Assembly (NCBI GenBank): GCA_964583605.1
Contig: CAZOWL010000010.1
Span: 1-62,700 of the forward strand
Source: CAZOWL01 sp964583605
GTDB taxonomy: Bacteria; Pseudomonadota; Gammaproteobacteria; Chromatiales; Chromatiaceae
Length of the DNA stretch: 62,700 bases
Direction: 5' to 3'
Each line of letters starts with the position of its first letter. Position 1 is the first letter of the stretch. The notes under the pieces were generated by a model. That model saw only the letters and a list, made by a program, of their open reading frames with translations, had not been told where the DNA came from and made no database searches. Positions 17,753 to 26,511 of this stretch are shown here, in pieces. A program made the position numbers and the translations under genes.

Positions 17753-18730
17753 ATGAGAAACACCGTCATTGCCTCGACAGGTCGCTACTTGCCGGCGAGA
17801 GAGGTCCGTAACGCAGATCTGGATTGGTTTCCGGCAACGGCGATTGAAAAGGTCTCGCAAAAGACCGGGGTACTCTCTCGGCGAAACGCTGCACCTGACG
17901 AGTGCACGTCCGACCTCGCGTGCCGCGCGGCTCAGGCATGTCTCGAACGTGTCAAGGTCGCTCCGGAGGACATCGAGGGAATCATCGTCTCGACATCGTC
18001 GCCGGATCGTATGCAACCGGCAACGGCTGTGAGAGTCCAGCATCTGCTTGGCGCGCGTCGGGCATTCGCGTTCGATATCAATTCGGTCTGTTCTGGAAGC
18101 GTGTATGGTATTAATCTAGCGGATTCGTTAATCAAATCTGGCAATCATGAGCGCATTTTGTTCATCGCCGCCGAGCTCTACACGAAGATACTCAATAAGA
18201 AAGATTTCTCCACGTTCCCCTATTTCGGAGATGGGGCTGGAGCGATCCTGTTCGAGCCAGGTGACCAGGAGCGTGGCGTCGTGCGGTCGGTGTTGCACAC
18301 CGATGGCGGCGGTTCCGAGATCATCACAGTGCCAAGCGGTGGCACCATGCTGCCCTTCGAACAGATCACGAACCCGCGTTCGGCCTGTTTCAGAATGGAT
18401 GGCCGCACGGTTTTTGAATTTGCGACCAGAAGAGGACCCGAAGTCATTCGCGAAGTGCTCGCAGATGCCGGGATCCCGCCCCAAGAGATCAGTCTCTTCA
18501 TCAGCCACCAGGCCAATATAAACATCCTGCATCAGATCGCCGACCAGCTCGACGTGCCACACGATCGCTTCTTCGTCAATTTGGACCGCTATGGTAATAC
18601 GGCCAGCGCCTCTGTGCTCATTGCGCTTGACGAAGCCTTGTCCGCTGGCCGGGTCAAAGCGGGTGATCTGGTCGTGACGGTCGCATTCGGTGGGGGACTC
18701 TCTTGGGGCGCCAACCTGATTCGGATTTGA
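17753..18730 (+). CDS. FabH-like 3-oxoacyl-ACP synthase III family protein
   Basis: The 325-residue thiolase-fold enzyme has the KASIII Cys-His-Asn triad: Cys113 (NSVCSGS), His252 (ISHQANI) and Asn282 (YGNTAS). KASIII enzymes condense an acyl-CoA with malonyl-ACP, or transfer acyl groups. The ATG at 17753 follows GAGGG with five-base spacing. A carrier protein and a polyester synthase-like gene follow, so this is unlikely to be the housekeeping fabH, which normally sits with plsX and fabD. An upstream frame to 17486 has no supporting similarity. The product is not known. Confidence 0.85.
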   Translation: MRNTVIASTGRYLPAREVRNADLDWFPATAIEKVSQKTGVLSRRNAAPDECTSDLACRAAQACLERVKVAPEDIEGIIVSTSSPDRMQPATAVRVQHLLGARRAFAFDINSVCSGSVYGINLADSLIKSGNHERILFIAAELYTKILNKKDFSTFPYFGDGAGAILFEPGDQERGVVRSVLHTDGGGSEIITVPSGGTMLPFEQITNPRSACFRMDGRTVFEFATRRGPEVIREVLADAGIPPQEISLFISHQANINILHQIADQLDVPHDRFFVNLDRYGNTASASVLIALDEALSAGRVKAGDLVVTVAFGGGLSWGANLIRI

Positions 18731-18784
18731 CCTCGACATTACATTCATTGATTCCCCAAATAACGACATGGTAGGAGGCACCTA

Positions 18785-19024
18785 ATGGACAGAGCAGAGG
18801 CGATGGCCAAGCTTAGCGGTTGCATCAAGGAGGTCTTCCCCGAGGCAACCGATCTGCAGCTGAACGAGGAAACCGTCCTCGATGACATACCTGGCTGGGA
18901 CTCGATGGCGGCGGTGAATCTGCAGACCTATATCTCAGAAGCCTTCGGCGTGACGATACCTGAAGAGATGTTAAGCGGCGAGACCACAGCGGCAGAGATC
19001 CTGAGCCAGATAGAGAGTGGTTGA
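18785..19024 (+). CDS. Acyl carrier protein
   Basis: This is a small acidic 79-residue carrier protein with the phosphopantetheine serine in GWDSMAAVNL (Ser40). The four-helix pattern and the short, negatively charged sequence fit a dedicated ACP. The motif differs from the DSLD found in housekeeping AcpP. GGAGG precedes the start. The stop overlaps the region where the PhaC-like gene begins, so the two genes are tightly linked. Confidence 0.88.
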   Translation: MDRAEAMAKLSGCIKEVFPEATDLQLNEETVLDDIPGWDSMAAVNLQTYISEAFGVTIPEEMLSGETTAAEILSQIESG

Positions 19025-19025
19025 G

Positions 19026-20717
19026 ATGAATGCGCCAAACAATCAGTTTGATCCATTCCAGATCTCGACGAGCTTCTTCCGCCTCGCACAATCCTGGTCG
19101 ACCGATTATGAAGGCCTGTCCGCGGGCCTAATGAAGCTTGCCACCGAGATCAACCGTGGCTTCCTCGACGAGCTGGGGCGCACGATGAAATCCCCGTCTC
19201 CGCTGAGTCAGGATTCGAAGGAGCTCACTGACTATCAGGCGGCGGCTTGCGACACGGCGCACCGCAACAGCCGCGTGCTGCGCGAGTATCATCACGCGTG
19301 GCTGAAGTGGGTGACAGAGTATGTCGATCAGGCCCCGGGCCTCGACAGCGAGGACCGGGATCGTTGTCGCTTCTGGGCCGAGCAGGTCGCCGCCGCCCTT
19401 GCGCCAGCAAACTTCTTCTGGGCCAACGTCGGTGCCGTCAAGCACTTCTTCGCGACGAAGGGCGAGAGCCTCGAGCACGGCTACGCCAACTGGCTACAGG
19501 ATCAGAAGGAATCGCACGGCATGGTTCCGATTGCCGACCGCGAGAGCTTCGAGGTCGGCAAAGATTTGGCGGTGACACCGGGGGCGGTTGTACATCGCAA
19601 CGGCCTGATGGAATTGATTCAGTATGCCCCGACGACGGAAACGGTGCATGCCGTTCCAGTGGTCTTCGTACAGCCCTGGATCAATAAGTATTACATCCTC
19701 GATCTTTCGCCACAAAAGAGCCTGATGGCTTGGCTTCGAGATCAAGGTTTCACTGTCTTCACGGTCAGTTGGAAGAACCCCGATCCCTCGATGCGCGACG
19801 TGGGTTTTGAAGACTATGTCTTCGATGGCGCCTTGGAGGCGATTAACACGGCCCGTGAGATCACCGGCGCGGATGCCGTACACGCGGTCGGCTTCTGTAT
19901 CGGCGGAACGGCGCTCTCGGCGCTGATGGCCTGGCTATCAAGCAAGGCTGTCGAGGGCCAGGACAAGTCTCCCGCAAGCCCAGTGGGACATTGGACCCTG
20001 TTGGCCTCTTTGGCTGACTTCTCGCACCCGGGCGATCTCGGGCTATTCACTGGGGAAGAGCCGTTACGATTTACGGAAGCCTTGATGGACCGTGATGGCT
20101 TCCTCGATGGCAATGTCGTGGGGACCGTCTTCCGTTTGCTGCGCTCGGATAACCTGATTTGGCATCACGCCGTACGGCATTATCTGTACGGGGATGCGCC
20201 GATGAAATCCGACGTCTTATATTGGAACAGCGACTCGACACGCTTGCCGAAGCGCATGTTATCTTTTTATCTCCGCGAGTTTTACATCAACAACAGCCTG
20301 GTCTCGGATGAAGGGCTGCTCCTCAATGGTCGCCGGCTCCATCTGAGCGACATCAAGCCACCGCTGTACTCCGTCGCCTGCATTCAGGATCACATCGTGC
20401 CATGGACGGAGAGCTATCGCACGCGGGAGTACCTGACCTGCCCCGTCCGCTTCGCCCTGTCGAGCGAGGGACACGTGGCAGGCATCGTCAATCCGCCTTC
20501 GGCGAAGTCTCGCAGGCGCTATTGGGTGGCCGATATCGAGCGGGATATGCCGCCAGACGAGTGGCTTGCTGCCCGGGAGCCGCAGCAGGGCTCTTGGTGG
20601 ACGGATTGGGGAAAATGGCTTCATGACCATTGCGGGCCGCAGGTCGCGCCGCGTGTGCTTGGCTCCGCGGAGCACCCGCCGATCTGCGCGGCCCCGGGCA
20701 CCTACGTCTTCGAGTGA
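19026..20717 (+). CDS. Class I PhaC-like polyhydroxyalkanoate synthase
   Basis: The 563-residue alpha/beta-hydrolase-fold protein carries the PHA synthase box GFCIGG (Cys291) and the rest of the triad, Asp455 (IQDHIVPW) and His483 (SEGHVAGIVNPP). Length and the SWKNPDPSMRD and FVQPWINKYYILDL blocks match class I PhaC, which polymerises (R)-3-hydroxyacyl-CoA. Purple sulfur bacteria normally use the two-subunit class III PhaC/PhaE, so this would be an additional enzyme. The genetic partners are a KASIII and an ACP, not phaA/phaB, which hints at an ACP-fed or different product (inference). The start may be the ATG at 19026 or an upstream GTG at 19017. Confidence 0.88.
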   Translation: MNAPNNQFDPFQISTSFFRLAQSWSTDYEGLSAGLMKLATEINRGFLDELGRTMKSPSPLSQDSKELTDYQAAACDTAHRNSRVLREYHHAWLKWVTEYVDQAPGLDSEDRDRCRFWAEQVAAALAPANFFWANVGAVKHFFATKGESLEHGYANWLQDQKESHGMVPIADRESFEVGKDLAVTPGAVVHRNGLMELIQYAPTTETVHAVPVVFVQPWINKYYILDLSPQKSLMAWLRDQGFTVFTVSWKNPDPSMRDVGFEDYVFDGALEAINTAREITGADAVHAVGFCIGGTALSALMAWLSSKAVEGQDKSPASPVGHWTLLASLADFSHPGDLGLFTGEEPLRFTEALMDRDGFLDGNVVGTVFRLLRSDNLIWHHAVRHYLYGDAPMKSDVLYWNSDSTRLPKRMLSFYLREFYINNSLVSDEGLLLNGRRLHLSDIKPPLYSVACIQDHIVPWTESYRTREYLTCPVRFALSSEGHVAGIVNPPSAKSRRRYWVADIERDMPPDEWLAAREPQQGSWWTDWGKWLHDHCGPQVAPRVLGSAEHPPICAAPGTYVFE

Positions 20718-20726
20718 TGATGGCCG

Positions 20727-20852
20727 CTGACGACCATGGGGCGAGCCGAGCCACCCCGGGCCATGAACTGTCGCCTCGCCCCTGATCGTCCCCTCACTCC
20801 ATCCCTCTCCCAAAGGGCGAGGAAGCGATCGTGCTGCGCGAATTTCATGGTA
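20727..20852 (+). repeat. Dispersed palindromic element, copy B
   Basis: This full-length 126-bp copy begins nine bases after the stop of the PhaC-like gene, so it may act as a transcription or RNA-stability structure at the operon end. The stem-forming termini and central CCCTCTCCC/GAGGGCGAGG-like parts are present with several substitutions. Confidence 0.85.
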
Positions 20853-20869
20853 ACGAACGCGTCAACAAC

Positions 20870-21234
20870 CGCTAGGGCAAGTTGGTCACCAAGATCCGCG
20901 GGAGGGTCGACCTCCAGGTCGACGCGTGCTCGAGAACCACGAGCTGCGGTCAACCGCCCGCGTCTATCCTCCTGGCTTTGGGCGAGGTAGGTCGCGGCGG
21001 CGACGCTGGGCATCAGATACGCTGGATGGCCGTCTTTGTCGACGATGAGCCACTGGAGGCCCTCGTCGTGGAGCGGGCGCTGCGCCCTGTCGCGGGGAAG
21101 CCCCGCCGGCTGGCGGGAGAAGCTGGTGTCCATTGCCCCCCGACGGCGCTGCGGCGCAGCATTTGGATGGCTGGGTTGGCGCGATAATCGGGGTTGTTGG
21201 CACGGCGCATCGCCACGAACTGTGTGTCGGTGAC
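20870..21234 (-). pseudogene. Possible remnant of a ClC-type chloride channel C-terminus (CBS-like)
   Basis: Two overlapping frames on the minus strand look like one interrupted coding sequence. The first runs TQFVAMRRANNPDYRANPAI and then LRRSAV. The second runs MDTSFSRQPAG ... LQWLIVDKDGHPAYLMPS. Together they resemble the cytoplasmic CBS tail of ClC channels, joined by a frameshift near 21135. The membrane domain is absent. This identity is recalled from general family patterns and is tentative. The rest of 20853-21392 shows nothing else. Confidence 0.35.
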
Positions 21235-21392
21235 GGTTGGGGGGATTCTAGCAGAGGGCCTGTCAGCCGCAATGGCCCGGCTTTGGCGGGACGCACGATG
21301 CTCGCTCCGCCAACTTCGGCTCCGGATTTGGCGAGCGCGCGTGAGGCCGCTATCATCCACGCCTTCGGATCCGCGCTTAAGGCCTGCCGCCT

Positions 21393-22685
21393 ATGCCACC
21401 GGTCCTGTTGCGTCGCCCCGTCCTGGCCTGGGCCCTCTACGATTGGGCCAACTCCGCCTTTGCGACGACGGTGATGGCGGGCTTCTTCCCGGTCTTCTTC
21501 AGCGCCATCAGCGGCGAGCTGAGCGCGCAGACGGCCCAGTTCTGGTTCAACGTCGCCTTGGCCGTTGCGAGCCTGGTGGTGGCTGTCGCCGCCCCGATTC
21601 TTGGCGCCATCGCCGACCGCAGCGGCCGCCGTAAGCGCTTTCTGGCGCTCTTCGCGCTGTTTGGTGTGGCGATGACCGCCGGGCTTGCCTGGGTCCATGC
21701 CGGCCAATGGCCGATGGGTCTCGCGCTGTACGCCCTTGGCACCGTGGGATTCTCTGGCGCCAACGTGTTCTACGACTCGATGTTGACGGATGTCTCGCAG
21801 GAAGACGACTTCGATCTCGTCTCGTCCTACGGGTACGCGTTGGGCTACATCGGCGGAGGACTGCTCTTCGCCGTCAACGTGGTGATGGTGCAGCGTCCAG
21901 AATGGCTCGGTCTCGCCGATGCCGGGGCGGCGGTCCGGGCGTCGTTTCTCTCCGTGGCGGTCTGGTGGGCGGCCTTCACGGTACCGCTCCTGCTGTGGGT
22001 CAAAGAGGCGCCGACCGCGAATCCGGCCCCCCCGGGGCGCGCCGTGCGCGAAGGCCTCGTGCAGCTCAAGCAGACTCTGCGCGAGATCGGGCGAATGCGT
22101 GTGGTCGTCCTGTTCCTGGTCGCCTATTGGATCTACATCGATGGCGTCAACACCATCATCAAGACGGCCGTTTTCTTCGGCGATCGCGTGCTCGGGCTCG
22201 ATCAGAGCGGGTTGATCGCCGCGCTCCTCCTCACGCAGTTCGTCGCCTTCCCCGCGGCCCTCTTCTTTGGCTGGCTCGGCAAACGGATCGGGCCGCGACG
22301 GGCGATCCTGATTGGGCTCGGGGTCTATCTGATGGCCATCGTCTATGCCTGGTGGCTGCTCGATGATGCCCTTGATTTCTACGTGCTCGCGGTCGCCATC
22401 GGCCTCGTCCAGGGCGGTGTGCAGAGCCTGTCTCGCTCGCTGTTCGCGCGGCTGATCCCGGTTGAGAAGACGGCCGAATTTTTCGGCTTTTTCAACATGA
22501 TCGGCAAGTTCGCCACACTGCTGGGTCCGATGCTGATCGCCCTGACGCCGTTGGTCGTCCCCGGCGCCGGACCGCGCGATAGCATCTTGTCGCTGGCCCT
22601 GCTGTTCGTCATCGGTGGTTGGCTGCTCTGGCGTCTGCGTCTGCCCACAGGGACGGACCAAGCGGGACTGAAAAACCCAACCTGA
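21393..22685 (+). CDS. UMF1-type MFS transporter (Atg22-like)
   Basis: The 430-residue protein has twelve hydrophobic spans and the opening ALYDWANSAFATTVMAGFFP typical of the UMF1 / vacuole-effluxer Atg22 branch of the major facilitator superfamily. The GAIADRSGRRKRFL loop (MFS signature) and SLSRSLFARLIPVEKTAEFFG, also typical of the branch, are present. The substrate is unknown. It is followed 84 bases later by a dienelactone hydrolase gene on the same strand. Confidence 0.88.
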   Translation: MPPVLLRRPVLAWALYDWANSAFATTVMAGFFPVFFSAISGELSAQTAQFWFNVALAVASLVVAVAAPILGAIADRSGRRKRFLALFALFGVAMTAGLAWVHAGQWPMGLALYALGTVGFSGANVFYDSMLTDVSQEDDFDLVSSYGYALGYIGGGLLFAVNVVMVQRPEWLGLADAGAAVRASFLSVAVWWAAFTVPLLLWVKEAPTANPAPPGRAVREGLVQLKQTLREIGRMRVVVLFLVAYWIYIDGVNTIIKTAVFFGDRVLGLDQSGLIAALLLTQFVAFPAALFFGWLGKRIGPRRAILIGLGVYLMAIVYAWWLLDDALDFYVLAVAIGLVQGGVQSLSRSLFARLIPVEKTAEFFGFFNMIGKFATLLGPMLIALTPLVVPGAGPRDSILSLALLFVIGGWLLWRLRLPTGTDQAGLKNPT

Positions 22686-22769
22686 AGCCGCCCTTCGCTG
22701 GGCGCGGCATACACCATCGTAGCGAGAAACGCAGAATGCCCGTTTCCCGTCATTGACTAGGAGGCCCCT

Positions 22770-23543
22770 GTGCGCAAGACCCTGATCCTGCTGATGCTAC
22801 TCTCCGCGGTGGCCAACGCCGAGATCCAGACCAAGACCGTCGAGTACGAAGACGACGGGACGCCGTTGACCGGCTATCTCTACTGGGACGATGCCACGAC
22901 CGGCGAGCGCCCCGGTGTGCTGCTGATCCATGAATGGTGGGGGCTCAATGATTACGCCAAGCAGCGCGCGCGCCAATTGGCAGGGCTTGGGTATCTGGCC
23001 TTCGCCGCCGACATGTACGGTCACGGGCGCGTCACGAGCGACCCCGACCAAGCCAGTAGTTGGATGGGTGAGGTGACCGCGGACCCACAGTGGTGGCGAC
23101 AGAGGGCGCTACGCGGTCTGGAGCAGCTCGAGGCCAGCGACATGCTGCTCGCTGACCAGGTGGCGGCGATCGGCTACTGCTTTGGCGGTGGCACCGTCCT
23201 GCAGATGGCCTACGGCGGTGCACCGATCAAAGGGGTCGTGAGCTTCCATGGATCCCTGCCGAACGCCCCCGAAACCGCGTATGACAAGATCGCCGCGAAG
23301 ATCTTGGTACTGCACGGCCACGCTGATGACTTCACACCGCCAGATCGGGTGGCGAGATTCCAGGAGTCCCTCTCGGCCGCCGGCGCCGACTGGGAGATGG
23401 ACCTCTACGGGGGCGTTCGGCACAGCTTCACGAACCCTGACGTGGGTGAGTACGGGATCGAGAACCTGCGCTACGATGCCCAGGCGGACGCCCGTTCATG
23501 GCAACGGATGCAGGCCTTCTTCGATGAGCTGTTCGACCGCTGA
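22770..23543 (+). CDS. Secreted dienelactone hydrolase family protein
   Basis: The 257-residue alpha/beta hydrolase has an N-terminal signal peptide (LILLMLLSAVANAE). The dienelactone-hydrolase triad is visible: Cys137 in GYCFGGG, Asp186 in HGHADDF and His218 in VRHSFTNP. The HEWWGLNDYAKQRA segment is also diagnostic. The substrate is unknown; most such proteins are not part of chlorocatechol pathways. Translation starts at GTG 22770 behind a strong AGGAGG. Confidence 0.9.
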   Translation: MRKTLILLMLLSAVANAEIQTKTVEYEDDGTPLTGYLYWDDATTGERPGVLLIHEWWGLNDYAKQRARQLAGLGYLAFAADMYGHGRVTSDPDQASSWMGEVTADPQWWRQRALRGLEQLEASDMLLADQVAAIGYCFGGGTVLQMAYGGAPIKGVVSFHGSLPNAPETAYDKIAAKILVLHGHADDFTPPDRVARFQESLSAAGADWEMDLYGGVRHSFTNPDVGEYGIENLRYDAQADARSWQRMQAFFDELFDR

Positions 23544-23641
23544 GATTGGCCGCGAGCCGTCTCGATCATCCACCAGCCCGTTGCTGTCGGCGGCTGGCCA
23601 GAGCCGATCAGGAGCCAATCAGGAACCAAGCAGGAGCAAAC

Positions 23642-24115
23642 ATGCGGTCTGATCTAAGATCCCTATTCACTATCGCTATGACGATCTTCTTCGCCGCTGC
23701 GGTTGAGGCCGAGGGCGCCAGCGGCGCGATCCGGCTCGAAGAGGCCTACGCCCGGGCACTTCCGCCCGGTCAGCCAAACAGCGCCGTATTCCTGCGTCTC
23801 ACCAACGAGGGCGCATCGGATCGCGCCCTCGTCGGCGCCGCGAGCCGGGTCTGCGACGTCGTCGAGCTCCACACGCACCGGATGGAGGACGGCATGATGC
23901 GCATGCGGCGCATCGATCGCATCCCGCTTCCGGCGGGCGAGACGGTCGCGCTGGAGCCGGGCGGCCTGCACATCATGTTGATCGGTCTGCATGAGCCTCT
24001 CAGGGCGGGGGACAGCGTTCCGCTCGAGCTCGTCTTCGATGACGGCAGCCGCTCGCACCTTGACGCACCGATCCGCGCACTCGTAGCGCACGATGGGCAC
24101 AGGGCACCCAGGTAG
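23642..24115 (+). CDS. Periplasmic copper chaperone PCu(A)C family
   Basis: The 157-residue protein has a signal peptide (FTIAMTIFFAAAVEAEG) and a PCu(A)C (DUF461) domain. The copper-binding set H-x(n)-M ... H-x-M is seen as ELHTHRMEDGMMRM and GGLHIMLIGL. Such proteins deliver Cu(I) to cytochrome oxidase or buffer periplasmic copper. AGGAGC precedes the ATG at 23642. No Sco or oxidase genes are adjacent. Confidence 0.88.
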   Translation: MRSDLRSLFTIAMTIFFAAAVEAEGASGAIRLEEAYARALPPGQPNSAVFLRLTNEGASDRALVGAASRVCDVVELHTHRMEDGMMRMRRIDRIPLPAGETVALEPGGLHIMLIGLHEPLRAGDSVPLELVFDDGSRSHLDAPIRALVAHDGHRAPR

Positions 24116-24170
24116 TCCGGCTGTTGTGTGAGACGGATATAAGGCGTGGAGTCGCAAGCGATTGCGCTGA

Positions 24171-24515
24171 TCAGGCGGCGTCGCGCAGCCGATCGGTCTT
24201 GGCCGCCATGATGAAATCGTTGCGGTGGAGGCCTTTGATCTTGTGACTCCACCAGGTCACAACCACCTGACCCCACTCAGTCGTCAATTTCGGGTGGTGG
24301 CCCTCCTGCTCGGCAAGGTCGCCGACGCGATTGGTGAATGCCAGCGCTTGAGCGAAGTCCGGAAAGGTGAACTGCCGCTCGAGCTGATCAATTCCGTCAC
24401 GGTTTTCCACGGACCACTCCGGTATCTCTCTCGCGAGGGTCTCCCGCTCCTCGCCCGTCACCTTAGGGGCATCGGCGCGACAGGCTTCGCAGCGCTCTTG
24501 GCTCAGCTCGGTCAT
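24171..24515 (-). CDS. phhB: Pterin-4a-carbinolamine dehydratase
   Basis: The 114-residue protein matches the PCD/DCoH family, including GHHPKLTTEWGQVVVTWWSH with the conserved histidines and the closing GLHRNDFIMAAKTD. It dehydrates 4a-hydroxytetrahydropterin, recycling the cofactor of aromatic amino-acid hydroxylases; many bacteria carry it without a hydroxylase nearby, as here. The ATG at 24515 (MTELSQERCEAC) gives normal length. An upstream extension is open but unlike the family. Confidence 0.93.
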   Translation of the reverse strand: MTELSQERCEACRADAPKVTGEERETLAREIPEWSVENRDGIDQLERQFTFPDFAQALAFTNRVGDLAEQEGHHPKLTTEWGQVVVTWWSHKIKGLHRNDFIMAAKTDRLRDAA

Positions 24516-25212
24516 CGCAAAGTTACCTCTTGTTGGGTTCGTCAAAGAAGATACTTCGGACATCCAGCCGAAGCCTCTGTTGATGTGGACTCGCTCTGGC
24601 CGTTCGCAAGTGCTGCTCTGTCCAGGTGGGGAATGCAGGATTGCAGACCTCGGCATTGCTGGCGAACGAGGTGTTCCCGAATGGCCTGTGTGCCACAGGC
24701 TGCTGCGTGTGCTGTATCCGGTGCGCTTCGCGCTCGCGCGCTCGACGTGCCCCGCTGGCCACCACCTAGCCGGCAACTGCGTATGGTGCTACAGCAGTCA
24801 TACCCCAGCCGGGCGACAGGTTGCCAAGTGGCCGTGCCGACAACCTGCGACGGCTACCCCGATCCCCAAATGAAGAAACGACGTGTGAACGATTTTTGGG
24901 CAGTCCAGCGTCCGGCCGCCCAGCCTACAGTATGTCCGGTACGCAGGCCGACCGAGGGCATCGCCGCGCTTCTCTGCGGATAGCGCGCGGCGACCTGCGT
25001 CCAATGCGCACGCCGCGAGCGCGCGATGGCGTGGTCGTTGGGCTCAACGCTCCTTGCCCCAACTGCGCTCCTCTCCACAAGGCACAAGGCTCGGCCATCA
25101 CGATCACGGGATGGGAGCCCAGCGAGTCGGCTGTTGGGAGGTTGCGCGGTGCCAGATAATCTCGGATCCTTGGGGAAACCTCTTGCGTCGGAACGGGTAA
25201 GACTTGTCTAAC
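24516..25212. other. Gene-poor gap before the restriction-modification genes
   Basis: About 700 bp with no recognisable coding sequence. It marks the left border of the restriction-modification cassette. No direct or inverted repeats were noted that would identify an integration site. Confidence 0.4.
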
Positions 25213-26499
25213 ATGCCTAGGGCCGGAGACACACAGCCATACCAGAAACCTTGCAGGGCGCGGACCGCAATCAGTCTATACACGGGTGCGGGCGGGCTCG
25301 ACCTCGGCTTCGAGGCGGCCGGCTTCGAGAGCCGGGTAGCCGTGGAGATGGACGACGATTGCTTTGCTACGCTGCGTGCAAACCGCGAGTGGCCCGTGAT
25401 CCACCGCTCGATCCACGATGTGCCGTCAGCCGAGCTTCTGCAGTACGGAAGGCTTCAGCCCGGCGAGGCGGACGTACTCATTGGCGGCCCGCCTTGTCAG
25501 CCGTTCTCAAAATGTGGCTATTGGGCCACCGGTGACGCGCGGCGGCTGGAGGACCCTCGCGCATCGACCGTTGAGGCTTACTTGCGTGTGTTGCGAGATG
25601 TTAGGCCTCGCGCCTACCTAATGGAGAATGTCGCCGGCCTGGCCTTCCGCGGCAAAGATGAAGGCATCCAGTTGATCCGCGATATCATTGCGGCCATCAA
25701 CCGTGAGCAGGGAACCGCCTATGGTGTCGAGCTCCTTGTGCTCAACGCGGCCGATTTCGGTGTGCCGCAGATGCGCGAGCGCGCCTTTTTGGTCGGGGCG
25801 CGCGACGGCTCCCGGTTTGGCCTGCTGGCCCCCACGCACCGCCCGGCTGATGATGCGCTAAGAAGCGGCCAACTGGCACTGGCCTTCGACCAGCCGGTGT
25901 ACCGAACCGCCTGGGACGCTATTGGCGACCTGGAGGACGATGACAACCCGGAGCTTGGTCTACGCGGCAAATGGGCCGAGCTGCTGCCCTCGATCCCTGA
26001 GGGGTGCAACTATCTCTATCACACTGACCGCGGCGCAGGCGAGCCGCTGTTTGGCTGGCGACGTAGATTCTGGAACTTCCTCTTGAAGCTCGCGAAGGAC
26101 CAACCTTCCTGGACCCTGACAGCACAGCCAGGTCCAGCGACTGGCCCCTTCCACTGGCGCAATCGGCGGTTGTCTGCGCGCGAGCTGTGCCGATTGCAGA
26201 CCATACCGGACGACTATGAGGTGCTGGGCAAGATCAATGCGGTCCAGAAGCAGCTAGGCAATGCGGTCCCTTGCGCATTGGCCGAAGTGATCGCTCGACG
26301 GATGCGCCATCGCCTGCTCGGAGAGCCTGGCCATATCGAGGGCGCTGCGATGCTGATCCCACCTTACCGCGGCGAGCCCCCGCCACCGGCGCCGCCGCAG
26401 CCGGTTGCCGACAAGTATCGTCAGCTGGTCGGCAAGCACGCCCCACATCCGGGCACGGGAAAAGGCTCCAGAGCGATACTCCGCAGCGTATCCACCTAA
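25213..26499 (+). CDS. DNA (cytosine-5) methyltransferase
   Basis: The 428-residue enzyme has the ordered motifs of C5 methylases: SLYTGAGGLDLGFEAAGF (motif I), GGPPCQPFS with catalytic Cys95 (motif IV), MENVAGL (motif VI), QMRERAFLVG (motif VIII) and QLGNAVP (motif X). A variable target-recognition region lies between VIII and IX. The next gene is a candidate endonuclease and a vsr fragment follows, so it is best read as the methylase of a type II restriction-modification system. The recognition site cannot be read from the sequence. The start is ATG 25213; a TTG three codons earlier is less likely. Confidence 0.95.
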   Translation: MPRAGDTQPYQKPCRARTAISLYTGAGGLDLGFEAAGFESRVAVEMDDDCFATLRANREWPVIHRSIHDVPSAELLQYGRLQPGEADVLIGGPPCQPFSKCGYWATGDARRLEDPRASTVEAYLRVLRDVRPRAYLMENVAGLAFRGKDEGIQLIRDIIAAINREQGTAYGVELLVLNAADFGVPQMRERAFLVGARDGSRFGLLAPTHRPADDALRSGQLALAFDQPVYRTAWDAIGDLEDDDNPELGLRGKWAELLPSIPEGCNYLYHTDRGAGEPLFGWRRRFWNFLLKLAKDQPSWTLTAQPGPATGPFHWRNRRLSARELCRLQTIPDDYEVLGKINAVQKQLGNAVPCALAEVIARRMRHRLLGEPGHIEGAAMLIPPYRGEPPPPAPPQPVADKYRQLVGKHAPHPGTGKGSRAILRSVST

Positions 26500-26511
26500 G
26501 TCGGCACGACA

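Noticed and set aside
20964..22661. Long minus-strand frame of 565 codons
   Set aside because: Antisense to the MFS transporter and low-complexity (rich in Arg, Glu, Gln, Gly); no recognisable domain.
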